This document shows positions 24,951 to 37,515 of a DNA stretch of 64,000 nucleotides, piece by piece. This DNA comes from Arbacia lixula (lineage: Eukaryota > Echinodermata > Echinoidea > Arbacioida > Arbaciidae): positions 6,209,179-6,273,178 of the forward strand of contig OZ022588.1 in NCBI GenBank assembly GCA_963669155.1, read 5' to 3'. A program made the translations under genes and the position numbers. Numbering within the stretch: position 1 is the first letter of the stretch; every line of letters begins with the position of its first letter. A model generated the notes under the pieces. That model did no database searches. It was not told the DNA's origin and worked only from the letters and a program-made list of their open reading frames with translations.

Positions 24951-26007
24951 TCATAGCATAATGGATTTACATAATGCCAACATCCATATATATGTACATG
25001 TAATTTGAGACGCACTATGTTACCACCCTTCCCATTAACTCTTTGTGTGCCATGTGACAACCTTTCACACACCAAATCCCAAAGCACATCAGTTGATCTG
25101 ACACAGGATGGGTTAATGGCGATATCACTGGGAGACCATCCAAGGCTCCTAGGTGAAATGGACGCATCTTACTATTGCCACAGTTAACACTTTCATTACC
25201 ATGGAGATGTGTAGTGAACCATTAATAATTTCAAGACCTGGTAATGTATGGGATACCAATATCTAAGGGGGTCTGATGTCCCCCCCTCCCCCATTTCTTC
25301 CACTATCACTACCATTTCCCCACCCCCTGAAAATAAATTTGGTCCACTAGTATGGATTAATATACTCTGCATTGGTCAAGTGCAAAGTCTTTTAGGGTTA
25401 ATTAATACATGTATTAAATATTTTCTGTGTTTAAAGTCAAAGTCCACATTTTCAGCTTCCTTTTCAAGCTCAAGTCAAGTCTGAGTTGCCTACAAAGGTT
25501 CCCAATCAGAATTGGGCGCTTAGGAGTCTTGATTTTTGAAAATTGACAATGTTTTGAAAATGCACCTGATTTTTCTCAAACATTTCCCAATCTGTTTGTC
25601 TGCTCCTCATGATTTTATTCCATTGAACTTATTATCAGGGTGCTGTTCCCCTTTAATCATAATTTCTGAGGTAGGTGCAAATGGTGAACAAAAGTGGAAT
25701 GCCATTCATTTAACCAGGCACTTCAATTTCTACTACAAACATCTCTCAGATGTTATGCAAGTTACAGAGATTTAAGATCTTATAAATTACAAGTACTCGA
25801 TCCATACAAACTTTTGTTGAAACCAAATTCATGAACAGAATATACATCATATCAGACTATTCAAATCACTTTAGCACATTCCACCTTCAACTGATGTGAA
25901 AGCGAGTTCTTTCAAGATGGCTTAAAAATTAAATACTAATTATTAGTTCTTTTGTAATTAAAAAACACAGAAATTAAACACTCTGCATGATCTAAATACA
26001 ACATTCA
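24951..26007. other. spacer downstream of CHCHD5
   Basis: AT-rich sequence without a supported exon; it would include the CHCHD5 3' UTR at its right end. Short open frames here show no protein-like features. Confidence 0.5.
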
Positions 26008-28407
26008 TCATGAGTTCTCAAGAACTGCATTCTGTATTCTAGCTGCAGATTTATCTGCACAGTTCATGAAGTCATGGAGTTCCTTCACACACTTGGTCAC
26101 TTCTTGAGGGTTATCCTTTAGACATTGGTCATAGGCCTGGTACTGCAATGCACACTCTCGCTGTATCCTCTGTACGGAAGGGCTGCGCAGAGAAGGATTG
26201 TGAAGATTGTGATCTAATTTGTAATGTATTTCTAGTTCTGTTGACCTCCTTTCGAGGTAAGAGAGTACATCAAAAGATAGTAAATATAAATTTAAAAAAA
26301 TAAACATGATATTGTTGAATATAAAAATCTAACAAGATATCAGACATGTTATAAGAACTGGCATCTATTTCTAGCTTAACATTCTCTATACTGGAAACAA
26401 ACAATTCGATGAACATTTTGCAGAACTTACTTATTGAGTGCATTTTTAAATAGTATTTATTTTGAATGAGAGATGATCTGAGAGAAATTATAAAAAAAAA
26501 AGAATGACATGAAAGGGAAAAGATGCATTAGGAGAAGAACAAGAAGGACTAATGACAAGGAAGAGAAAACATAAAAGAAGACAACAAACCTAAACCTACT
26601 TGCACTTACTGCATATGTCATAGACATAACACAAATACCAATTCCTGCTTTCTTTTTTAAACACTTCTACAAGATTGTTTCAATTTGGCTTTTGTGGTAT
26701 TTCAAAATAATTTGTACAATACCCTCTCCATGAGAGTCGTCATGTATGAGCACACTTTCCATAGGTTTTGAACAGAAAGAGAAGTGAAACAAAATAGGCT
26801 GATGAGGCACAGTCACAAGTTACAATGAGGGATGATGAACTTACTGGCTACTAGAACATGCTGAAGCCTTTTCTCCAAGGTCTTTGCACTTATTCTGCCA
26901 GTTTTCAGGGTGCTCAGCTACACAGTTGCCGTACTCTTCCAGCTCTTTTCCACAGTACTTCAGAACAAGCCCCACTACTGCTTCCCTGCAAGTTTGTTTT
27001 GAAAGGGGGAAAGGAAGGTAATAGGAGCAAATGTTGAAGACCATCTCTCATCAATCTTATCAGTTAAGTTTTCATCTTCTCACCCCTTCTCTTTTTTCTT
27101 CTTCTCCTCCTCCTTCTTCCTCCTTCTCCTCCCTCCCCCTATCGGCCTCTCCTTTTTCTTCTTCTCCTGTTTCCCCCTCCTCCTCCTCCTCCTCCTCCTC
27201 ACCTCCTATTCCTCCTCCTCCTCACTCTTCTCCTTCTTTTTCTTTTTCTCCTTCTTCTTCTTCCTTTTTTTCTTCTTCTCCTTCTCCTCCTCCTCCTTCT
27301 TCTCCTTCTCCTCCTTCTTCTTCTTCTTCTTCTTCTTCTTCTTCTTCTTCTTCTTCTTCTTCTTCTTCTTCTTCTTCTTCTTCTTCTTCTTCTTCTTCTT
27401 CTTCTTCTTCTTCTTCTTCTTCTTCTTCTTCTTCTTCTTCTTCTTCTTCTTCAGGTAGATCTGTGTCCTTCAATCCTGAAGATTATTACAGGAGTAGTGT
27501 GTCTTGTGCTTGCACTGAACTGAACCATTTGATGATATATCAATAACAGTGAAAATGTAAGAAGACAACAAATCTTTGCTGAAAGATGCCAACGAATGTT
27601 CAAGCTTTATTCTCTCTTTTAGTTTTAATACAGAAAATTTCACATAAAATAAAACATGTCATATACTACATAACAATATTATTGTATGGGCAGTGAGTAG
27701 CCAAGGGCAGTGAGTTGAATTGTGAGGTGTACATACATTCAGATAGTCAGCAAAAATATTGTCAGAACAGTCACAGAAAAGATAAGCTCTTATTTTCTTC
27801 AATGTTAACAATAAGATAACACTACGATCTAGATTCTACTTTCAAATGAAATTAAAACACAAGGGCATATGGGATAATTTAATGGTTGAGTTCATTTCAG
27901 TTGTATTTGCATTTTTATACTGCGAACATTTTATTAATAAAAACCATGGCGATATCAAGGCCAAGAGGATCATTTATCAACTGGCTGGCAGTGAGACCCT
28001 GTTACATTGTCTAACTGGCTAGACTGAAAATTCAGTCTCTGTCTGACTCTGATAAGTCTGAGTCTGCGACAAGACAAAATATGCCTGGCTTGAGTGAGAG
28101 TGATACTGCATCTGGCTCCTCTACTATCTAGCCTGGACGCCCAACTTTATTTTGGTGTATGCAAAAGAAAAAAAAAAATTGTAATTTCGATAAAAGAAAA
28201 CTACGAATGAGAGTGAGACAATTATTCCTGTTGAAAATGTCGACTAGACGTATGCCATGCCAATGCAAACATGCAAGATCATGTTCATGGCCCAGGGAAC
28301 TCACACTAGATAACACAAATCCCAAGGACTGGGACTGTGGTTAATTTCGCTTCGGCAACATAATGAGTATAACTCTGTTAACTCACAATATTTAGGTATA
28401 CTTACAT
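26008..28407 (-). CDS. CHCHD5, twin CX9C mitochondrial protein, start codon split by an intron
   Basis: Exons on the minus strand: noncoding exon 1 ending in AT at 28407-28406, then 26985-26845 and 26182-26008. The AT joins G at 26985 to make ATG, giving 318 nt and 105 aa (human CHCHD5 is 110). Four CX9C motifs form two CHCH helical hairpins: C-GKELEEYGN-C and C-KDLGEKASA-C, then C-ALQYQAYDQ-C and C-VKELHDFMN-C. The exon 2/3 junction makes SSHP, matching the linker of the vertebrate protein. Members of this family enter the intermembrane space by MIA40-dependent oxidative folding; the molecular role of CHCHD5 is not well defined. The split ATG rests on the donor AT|GTAAGTATAC, the phase-2 acceptor, an ACCATGG start context and exact alignment of the first 13 residues with the human protein. 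Confidence 0.85.
27070..27453. repeat. (CTT)n and CTC-rich microsatellite in CHCHD5 intron 1
   Basis: A pyrimidine tract ending in about 140 bp of uninterrupted TTC repeats (27313-27453). It creates spurious poly-Ser (+) and poly-Glu (-) frames. As GAA on the sense strand of CHCHD5 it is the same triplet as the unstable intronic repeat known from human FXN, but no effect can be claimed here. Confidence 0.95.
28000..28250. repeat. dispersed repeat, copy also in FMO-B intron 1
   Basis: Shares GCATCTGGCTCCTCT, a TATCTAG block, AATTTCGATAAA and GAGACAATTATTCCTGT with about 30,130-30,300 in the same orientation. It is a direct repeat about 2.1 kb apart, not part of the arms' inverted match. Origin unknown. 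Confidence 0.6.
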
Positions 28408-28600
28408 GGTTAATAACGTTTAAATATGTTGTGTGATACTCAAGTACCGTCTTCGATGCTTGGTTGGAATGCAAATTGAAAATTTAAATGAGAAAACTTC
28501 CCCTGATTTTTCCGGGACCGCCGGTAGCATGCATTTCACGTCACTCGTGCGCTTTTTATCGTCATTAATCCACTAAAATGTATAAAAAGTAGCCCAATGC
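28408..28600 (-). promoter_or_regulatory. candidate CHCHD5 promoter and 5' UTR
   Basis: Sequence directly upstream of the CHCHD5 exon 1 donor. On the minus strand it contains GAGTGACGTG (CRE-like), ACCGGCGGTCCCGG and an AT-rich TTTTTATACATT. It lies just inside the inner edge of the right FMO arm. No transcript start can be fixed from sequence. Confidence 0.35.
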
Positions 28601-29856
28601 AGAATGGAATTGGAAGTACACCAATGGTACTGAAGATGGGGACAGAGAGAGGGAGAGAGCGTAAAGAACTCCTGTCAGTATACGGCAAATTCAAGGATCC
28701 TGATTTTATTTTGCCCTTCTCCTCCCGCCTTCAATTCCTCGCTTCCCATCCACGCACACACATTTCAAACTCATGGGTAGGCCGACTGCTTGTATACTGC
28801 TTTGCTCTGATGGGTGTAGATTGCTGAATTGTTTAAATTTCTCTAATACGAGAATTTGCGGGATAAGTGGATATAATAGGTCAGTACTACACACAAAAGG
28901 CATTCAGACCCAATAAGCACCGTTGCGTGTATTTATCGGGGATAAATTGACTCATATTCTGAACAGAGTAAACACATACAAACCTTGACAAAGTTTATTG
29001 GCACCAAATAAAACAAAGTGAACGTTATTATTGATTTGATATAGTTAGTTTTATCCTTGTACGGATTGAGTTTGTCCACATATTAATTACAACGGATAGT
29101 TGAAACCGACCACTCTTAATCTGTTTATGATTCTGAGATGAAAATCGATGCTTTGGGGGTAGCATATCAGCTCCCAGCTGTTTGCGTTTATAAAAATCTT
29201 GGTTCAGAATACGGGCAAATGTGTACAAAATGCTGGTTTAGCTAATATCAAAGTATAAACTTTGGAGAGCCGTAAAGTTCTATGAATGAAGTGAAGAAAT
29301 GAGGGTCCCAATTTAAGTCATGTTATCACTACTGCATGCACTTTTATCACAAGGAGTGTGAACTTTGAAAACAAACACTCCTCTTTTGAACAGTTTTAGA
29401 ATATGCCGTTATTCTATGCATTATCTTTATTATAAAAAAAAGTCCTTGAAAAAAAAAAATGTAGGGTTTCCTTTGTGAGTCCCCATACGCACACACCTAA
29501 AATAAACAAGTTACGCCTTCGGAGCTCGACCATCTTACAAGCGCACAGCCTCCAGCGCGGGCGTACCGTACGTGCGTGCAGAGAACGAATGTGGACCGGA
29601 CCAATGCTGCAAATGTGAATGATCGATAAGCCGATGCAAGGTAGTGCTAGTGTTCTTCGATCTTCTTCACTTCAGCTACATTTGTCGCACAACAGAAAAG
29701 CTGAAGCTGTTACATTTAGTTCACACCTAAGGCCAAGACCCGTTCCTAATAAACATAGGCCTAGAGTGGTTTTAGTTTTACTGTCGGCGTTTTTTTTTTA
29801 CTGTTCTTCAAACTTCTTCTCGTGTTGCTGGGAGCAGTGTAGTTGTCCCGTGAGCA

Positions 29857-32800
29857 ATGGGTAAGCGAGTGGCCATCATCGGCGCCGGAGCCAGCGGACT
29901 GGCTGCCATCAAATGTTGCTTGGACGAAGGGCATGAGCCGGTGTGCTTCGAAAAGGCAGACGACATCGGGGGCCTGTGGTACTATCGAGAGAACCGGGAC
30001 GACCAGGCCTGCGTCTACGAGTCGACCGTCATCAACACCAGCAAAGAGGTCATGTGTTACAGGTGCGGCAAATTCCTTGATTTTATTTTGTATTTTTGTA
30101 GAGTAGCTACATAATTAAAAAAATGCTGTATTTGCGCGGTAGGCCCTAGACCGAAAAATTAGTCTCTGTAGGACGTTGGATCCGCTGAGATTGCATCTGG
30201 CTCCTCTGAACGCCCTATCTAGATGGGGGTATGTCCAAAAATGTCATTTCGATTAAAGAATGCCCCGAATGAGACGGTTATTCCTGTCTATATTTGCGGT
30301 GTCTTTTTCTTCCAAGTCAGGGCCCTGTTTTAGTCTTATAAAGAGATGCAATTGATATCAGTTATTGCAAGTCTAATTCCCTATCTCTATTGAGTATTGT
30401 ACAGAGTTATGATCGGCATCATTCACAATTAAGTCAGTAGATTAATACAATGTTCTCCATATGTTCCTCTTTTTTAGTGACTTCCCCATCCCTGCCGAGT
30501 ATCCAAACTTCATGCACAATCGTATGGTGCTTAAGTATTACCACCTGTACTGCGATCATTTCAAGCTGCGCCAGTACATCCGCTTCCACACGCAGGTTGA
30601 CTCTGTGGCCTTTGCCAACGACTATCAGTCGACAGGGCGCTGGAGCGTGACAACTACTCCCCTGGCCTCGGGCAAGGCTCAGACCGAGACATTTGATGCC
30701 GTGTTTGTTTGCACCGGACATCACTGCACACCGTACGTTCCGGAATTTGAAGGTACATAGTCTTTTCACCCTTTAATGATTGTTTAAAAATTGAAGAGAA
30801 AATAGAACCCTATTTGTTTATTCTGCTACAGTTGTATTTCATCTACTTGGACAAACAATGATTTGTGGTGAGGCCATTAGGGGTTATGAACATATTTATG
30901 GTTAAAGTTTAGTGTTTGGTTTAGTGTGCAACTTGGATCAAAAACAAAAGTGGACCAAATTTTGTACATGGATTTTATTTTTCTCCCAATTAATTCATCG
31001 TACTTGGAGAAGCAGAGTTAGGATGTAAAACATACCTTGAAAGGGAAGTGTGTAGGTCAATTTGTGTTTCAAAATGGGTATTGGAGCTGAACCAAATTGA
31101 AGTTGCAATTGAAGTAGCAATTGAAACAGCAAGAAACCCACATAAGCACTTATCCCCCACTGTTCATTTATGCCCCCCCCCCTCTTCCTCCCATCCCAGG
31201 ACTAAGTGACTTCAAGGGGCGTGTGCTCCACACCCATGACTACCTGACCCCCGCAGGCTTTGAGAATAAGCGTATCCTGATCATTGGCGTGGGCAACTCT
31301 GGCTGTGATGCTGCTGTAGAGTTGGGCAGGCGTGCAGAGAAGGTGAGTACATGAGAGTACAATTCTCAATACCGCATTGCAGCAAAGGAAAAGCCTTCCC
31401 ATGATGCTCTGTGCAGCAACATATGACATTTTGTGCAGTCATCCACTTTTGGTCTCATTACTAATATATGAGAATGGAAGTGGGTATAACAAAAGTTTGT
31501 GTAACATCAGGTAAGAAGAATGAGTTTATGTATGAAATTTTATGAAATTGGAAAACGTATTAGGCTGTTGAGCATGATCTCTATTGTTTGCATTTGATAA
31601 TGTCATTAATTTTGATATTTGCCAAAACAACATAATACAAGCTATTCTCTGAGAATAGGAACAAATCCCTTCATGTTTATACCATATTTAGCAAAGAGTT
31701 AATGACCTTGCCTGTGACATACTTGAGTCGCCAATTTAAGGAGTGGACAACCTTCTCCACTGCTTGTCTGATTTTGCTCAAACTTTCCCTTTCTTTGACT
31801 GTATATGTCTTGTGGAAGCAACATAATTTCAGGGTGAACTACTCTTCTCTAGCACCGTAAGTGCACAGATAATGTGGTCAGTATCCCAATTTAAGTATTT
31901 GAGTGTTGGACTCAATAGATTAACTCACTGGTACACAAAATGTACATATTCCCTTATTTCTGTTAGTGCGTAGACTTTGATCAGTTTAAAGGCACAAGGT
32001 CCACATCCATGTCTAGGTTCATCCAACTAAGAGCTGGCCATTTTCTGGATAATTTGTTTGCATTGTGCATTGTGGTTGACTATTATGCTGATGTGAGTAG
32101 CTGTGATAACAATTGAATCTGCACTCTGTTTGTTTGTATTTACATTGAGGAGAAGTTCATTGATATGTAGCGTATCGAAAGATATGTATGAAATTGGCTT
32201 TTAATAGTACAGAGGCATGAGTTTGATGGGGCTTTTATGGTTGTGAAGAATAGCATGAATGATACCATGAGTAATCTATAAAAATACAAGTTTTCTTCTT
32301 GATTTAACGCAATTTGATGTACTTTTTATGTTTACTTCATAGGAATAAAATGGGAAAGATAAAAATGAAAGATCTGTAATATTACATCTATAATCATACT
32401 TTCCAATCTGATGTCTTGGAAGAAATAATCTTACCGCAAGAGGAAACAAAAGAGGAAAAGAGGTTTTTGACAGGTGGTCATTTGGTTTGCGGGGGATCTT
32501 CTTTACCTTGTGAGGTCTACATTCTCCGGCCTTGATTGCACGGATATTTCTTTCACTTCTTTAAGACAGTAGTATTAATATACAAGTTTGACTGTATTTG
32601 TACATTCCATGAAGGTAGAAATTTGGATCCAAATATATGTGTTCCTTGTTTTTATCCTTTTATATATTACTTTGCAGCTGTACTTGAGTACAAGGCGGGG
32701 AATGTGGATCATTCATCGTCTGGCGGATAAGGGTTTGCCCCTTGATGTTTTTGCCGTTAGGAGGATCCTCGATATGCTTCCAGACTCGATCAAAGAGAAA

Positions 32801-33947
32801 GGCTTCAGAAGGGCTTTGGAGTAAGTTGCAAATTGGTAACAGTTCTTGCTTACAATAATGGGTTATTCCATGAGGTTGGGCAACAAATGTGATGATACGT
32901 AGGTAACGGGAGTATAAGATATTTAATCACACGCAGCAAATTATCAGAGTGTAGCTCGAGTTCTTGATCAAATGATGAAATAATGAAAATGTTTCAAAAG
33001 GATAAGAAAGTTACCATTTTTGTACAGTTTTGATGTTGTGATGTCACATGCGAGATGCTCTCCCATATGTTGTGAACTAAGTTCAAATTACCTTTCTGGA
33101 ACATTGCTATTGTTATCTTCACTTCTTCAGGCAGCGAGTGGACCACAGGTTCCTGGGTGTCATGCCTGACCACTCACCCATCGCTCAACACCCAACGGTC
33201 AACGACTTCCTGCCAAACTGCATCATGAATGGGTCGGTCATCATGAAGCCAGACATCCGTCGCTTTACAGCAAAGGGCGTAGAGTTCAACGATGGCACTA
33301 TGGCCGAGCTGGACGTGGTCATCCTTGGGACGGGGTACGTCTTTAAGTTCCCGTTCTTGGACGAGTCTGTGGTGAAGGTGGAGCGCAACCAGCTGCCGCT
33401 GTACAAGTACGTGTTTCCCACGGACTTGGCTCACCCCTCCCTGGCCTTCCTGGGCTACATCCAGCCTCTTGGCGCCATCAACCCCATCTCAGAGATTCAG
33501 GCGCGCTGGGCCACCAGGGTCATCAAGGGCCTCGCCACACTCCCGAGCCCCGCCCAGATGAAGGCCCATGTGGTGGCCACACGGGAGGCCATGGCCAAGC
33601 GCTACGTGGCCTCTCCTCGCCACACCATCCAGGTCGACTTTATCCCCTACATGGATAGCATCGCGGTGGAGTTCGGCGTCAGGCCCGACTTCTGGAAGAT
33701 GCTTCTGTGGGACCCTGTGCTGGCGTACCGCTGCGTCTTTGGGGCCTACACCCCCTACCAGTACCGGCTGGTGGGTCCGGGCCAGTGGGCCGGGGCACGG
33801 GACGCCATCATGTCCCTCTGGGATCGCATCCAGAAGCCGCTGCAGACCAGAAAGGTGACAGCCAGTGAGGACCAGGGATCCAACCTCTTTGTCTGGCTGA
33901 TCACTGGCCTGGTCATCCTCCTAGCCATCTACTGGCTGCTGGGGTGA
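29857..33947 (+). CDS. flavin-containing monooxygenase B, 5 exons
   Basis: Exons: 29857-30062, 30478-30752, 31200-31342, 32678-32820, 33131-33947; 1,584 nt, 527 aa, the usual FMO size. Same landmarks as its paralog: FAD site GAGASGL, signature FKGRVLHTHDY, NADPH site IGVGNSGCDAAVEL, LGTGY, and the C-terminal membrane tail VWLITGLVILLAIYWLL. Exon 4 keeps GLPLDVFAVRR, closer to the usual family pattern than FMO-A, so this copy is probably nearer the ancestral form. All junctions are GT-AG with matching phases (2,1,0,2). The gene points away from FMO-A with CHCHD5 between them. Four bases after the TGA the 3' UTR is interrupted by a 540-bp MITE. Expected activity is NADPH- and O2-dependent oxygenation of soft nucleophiles at the ER; the substrate is unknown. 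Confidence 0.95.
32985..33080 (+). mobile_element. fragment of TTAA MITE family 1 in FMO-B intron 4
   Basis: Contains AAAGGATAAGAAAGTTACC, TTTTGATGTTGTGATGTCACATGCGAGATGC-type core blocks and CTCTCCCATATGTTGTG, but neither terminus. FMO-A intron 4 lacks it. Confidence 0.7.
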
Positions 33948-33955
33948 GCTCTTAA

Positions 33956-34495
33956 AGGTGATATTCATAGGAAATAAAATCAAATAAATATAGTTTATTT
34001 TATAATTGAATGAGTTATTAAAGCAATGTATGCAGCTAACATGCCACGAAAGTGTTCAGTTTTGTGTTTAATGAAAGTCAAATTTTACTAAATTGACTCT
34101 CTTCCTGACCTACGAATCGCCTCAGGGAAAGTGGCGTTGTGTGTACGTCACAGCCGGGATACCCTTCACAATGACCATTGTGTATCATACCTGTTAATCC
34201 ACTAGCAACTGCCATCACAATTTCATTAACAATGCATGATGCATCTGGCGGAAAAGAAGCTGCGGATTGGCATGTTTGATGCACAATAACGCCTCCCATT
34301 TCTTACGTCAGACCTAAAGGCCGTTCCGGATGACAGTAGGGCAAATTCGTCCTCAAGAATACGATTGTTTTCACCCTAATTATGCTTTTTGGAAAGTGAT
34401 ATATTGTTTGAATGTCATCCGAGCTCATTGTATGGCTTATAAGCTTTCTGTAGATGAATATCTTCATATTTTTGGATTGTCTATGAATATCACCT
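33956..34495. mobile_element. TTAA MITE, family 2, copy 2, in FMO-B 3' UTR
   Basis: 540 bp between TTAA at 33952-33955 and TTAA at 34496-34499. Ends are AGGTGATATTCATAG / CTATGAATATCACCT. FMO-A shows the empty site: GAGCTCTTAACTCC with a single TTAA (17608-17611 on the other strand). It is inverted relative to the copy at 12715. Confidence 0.95.
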
Positions 34496-34818
34496 TTAAC
34501 TCCTTTATGCACCAGTGAGGCATGTTTGCAGAAGAAATACACACTTGTATCCTAGAGCAGGGTTAACCCTATTTGGACTGGGCTTTTTAAAAGGGAGGGG
34601 CAGGGGGTCATTTGACACTTCAAAAGCACGATTGCGCGTCAGTTGTGGATTTCATACGGGGGGGGGGGGGGGGGGGCTGGGTCAATATGAAAAGGGTTAA
34701 AGAAGTCATGTACTGTATTCACTCTCTAATTTGCAGTGGTTTGGAGGTAATGGAAAGAAGTGGTAAAGATGCCGCAACCGGTCTGCTATCCTCACAAGTT
34801 CTAGTCTGTTTGATTTTT

Positions 34819-35269
34819 GTCTCGCCTGAACGAAGTTCGGCAGAGACCTAGTAATCACTTTTCCTGTTGGTCTTGTTGGTCTATTGGTGTGTTACAAAAA
34901 TGTTAAATTTTTTGTTTAACTTGTTCTCATTTCTTTATTTCTGCATGAATTTTTATCAAACTTCACACAAATGATCCTTGGGTAATACCACATGTGTCAT
35001 CATGAGGATGATGGTGTCAAAGGTCATTTAGGGGTCAAAAGGTCAAATGATATGATGCCATGTGCATAATTTTTCTCAAAGTCTTTGTTTAGCTTGCTCT
35101 CATTTCTTAATTTCTGCATCAATTGTGATCACACTTGGTACAAATGATACTTGGGTAATATCATGTGTGTTGAAGTGAATGATGAGGTCAAAGATCATCT
35201 CGGCACCATTTTAAATATTTGAAGAAAAAAAACTTAGCACTATTTATTGATTGCAAAATCAGGCGAGAC
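34819..35269. mobile_element. 451-bp element with GTCTCGCCTGA ends
   Basis: An exact 11-bp inverted terminal repeat, GTCTCGCCTGA at left and TCAGGCGAGAC at right. Inside are two diverged direct blocks (CTCATTTCTTTATTTCTGCAT and CTCATTTCTTAATTTCTGCAT) and AAGGTCA-type motifs. The left arm has no counterpart, so it inserted after the duplication. No target duplication is obvious. Confidence 0.6.
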
Positions 35270-37515
35270 TCATGGTTCACGAACCACCTTGTTAGATAAT
35301 TCCTTAATGTGATTCTTTTTTAATTTCATTTTATTGGTATTATTTCCCAGGGTAGCCCCTTCAGTAGTCGAACACTGTTCTACCAGGGGGCCCTGCTTTG
35401 AAAAATAAGACAACATGGTTTATATACTGTATACAACCAAAGAACATGTATAGTTCAGTGAGAAATAAAGTTTATAAACACCATTTTGGAATTTGCATTT
35501 TATCTCTGGACAAGAACAGTTGAAAATGTATTCCAAGAAATTAAAATTCTGAAATAAAAATGAGAATGAGATATGGCCAAGGCAAAATGGTTCTGGGGAG
35601 ACTTTGTGTCTTGTTATCTTCAACACTCAGGGTAGTAAGTTATCTGCAGCGCAAAATGCCTAAATTTGAGGCAGCAGTTTTGCATGCAGCAATCATAGCA
35701 TAGCCTGTTACACAATAAGGTGCCATGCAAAATGATGTTCTATGGGATTTGCATGTATTACTCTTCCAGACATACAACAGTAGCTCATAAAGACTTCAGA
35801 TATTGTTGCCTGTTGCAAGTGGTGGTCTTTCTAAACAATATATAAAAAAGGCCTCTAGTTGAGTTTTACTGGTATTCATTTCTATCATATATTACGATGT
35901 GCATTGATAGTTTTATATGTAGAGGTATATGTTGTAATTATGCAAGAGGAAAATTGAAAAATTATACATGCAGCTGATTGACTACCTCAATGAATTGTAC
36001 AGATGAATGCAAGAACTCCATTATTTGTGTTCTGTATGCCTACATAGTATGTACCATTTGTTACAAGATGATTACTTTAAGTACAATGTAATGGAGTTTT
36101 ATAAATCTTGAACGTTTAAATTTATGAGAGCCTAGCATGTAAAAATAGCTTTGTTTTGTTAGGGCAAATAATGCTGCTTCTGTGGATTCAATTGTAGAAG
36201 TTGATTATTTGTATCTGATTTCATGTGTCATATCTGTGTAAAGTATATCAATGAGTGTATTTCTTGGAGCAAATTGCCTTTGTTTTCAGAGGAAGCATTA
36301 GTCAACAAAATAACATTGCTACAGTGGATTGGATTGTTAGAGTTTGATTATTTGTATCTGATTTCATGTTTTATATCCATGTAAAGTATATCAATGAGTG
36401 TAGTTCCTTGAAGCAAATTACTTTTATCCTCAGAGAAAGTGTTAGTCAAGTTTTCATCGTATACCATGCGCTAAGTCCTGAAAAAGACTGTAGGGTTGAT
36501 TCTGTTGTAAAAGCATGAAAAAAAAAACATGTGCTAATTCCCTATCTGAAGTGCTCATTTCAGAGCTATTCCAAACCAATAAACCCAAAAGTCATTTTCA
36601 GGAATACACATAATTATGTGGTGTACCATTGAAGTAAATGCAGCTTCCAAAGACAAATGTAATTTGCGATCACCGATGTACATTAATTGTGAAGAAAACC
36701 AAAGAAACTGAATTATCATTCTATGAAATAATATGATGATCTCTTGCCTGAAGCAGTTTTTTTAAGTGAAAAATATGATGTTTATTTGTATGACTTTAGA
36801 TTAGTGACATTGTATATAAAGCTGATTGAAGACCAAATGTCACTATCATTAGTTCTCTTTCATTGTATGGGTGCTTTGTGGTACTGTTTGTGTAGATGAT
36901 AAATACAAAGTGCAATTTACAATCATGTGGTTTTGAATACAGATTAATCATCTAGGAAGAAAAGGAAGAATGAGTTTGTATTACACCGATTTTATGTGAT
37001 TGTTGACATATTCTGTGTAAGACCAATGCTACATATTTCTATAGATTTATGTATTTATATAAATGTTCTGCTGATGAAAAGGATTTTGCAGCCAATTGTA
37101 TGTCATTAATATTATTATTTTGCCTATGATGAGTGTTTCCCTTCACAGTTCTATAGACTTATGTATCGATATAAATGTTCTGCCGATTCTGGTGATGAAA
37201 AAGATTATGCTGCCAATTTTTATGTCATCAGGATTTCTTATGATCAAATAATAAGTATACTTAATTTAACAACTGTATTTCCAGTCTAATATGAAATGTT
37301 TATTATTATCAAATGGAATGGTTGAATTGAATGATTATACATCCCAATAGTTCAGCTGCCAAGTTTATTTTGCTAATGAGTATATGCGTTGAAAAAGTAG
37401 AATCTGTATGTACTATTCAGATATTTATAGCTTGAATACATGATTATTCTCAAACGAAATTATTAAATTGAATGAGCTTCCTTTGCCTGTGACTTTTTGC
37501 CTCCACAGTCACTTC

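Larger units (their letters stand above)
28720..37515. repeat. right arm of large inverted duplication (FMO-B arm)
   Basis: Reverse complement of about 15,070-23,850. The inner part (28.72-28.91 kb) matches 23.64-23.84 kb. The outer end near CTTTTTGCCTCCACAGTCAC (about 37.5 kb) matches 15.07 kb inverted. It differs from the left arm by the family 2 MITE after the FMO-B stop, a 451-bp element at 34.8 kb and further insertions near 35.3-35.55 kb. Edges are estimated by eye. Confidence 0.85.

Noticed and set aside
27031..27546. Plus-strand Ser-rich frame and minus-strand poly-Glu frame
   Set aside because: Both come from the CTT/CTC microsatellite inside CHCHD5 intron 1.
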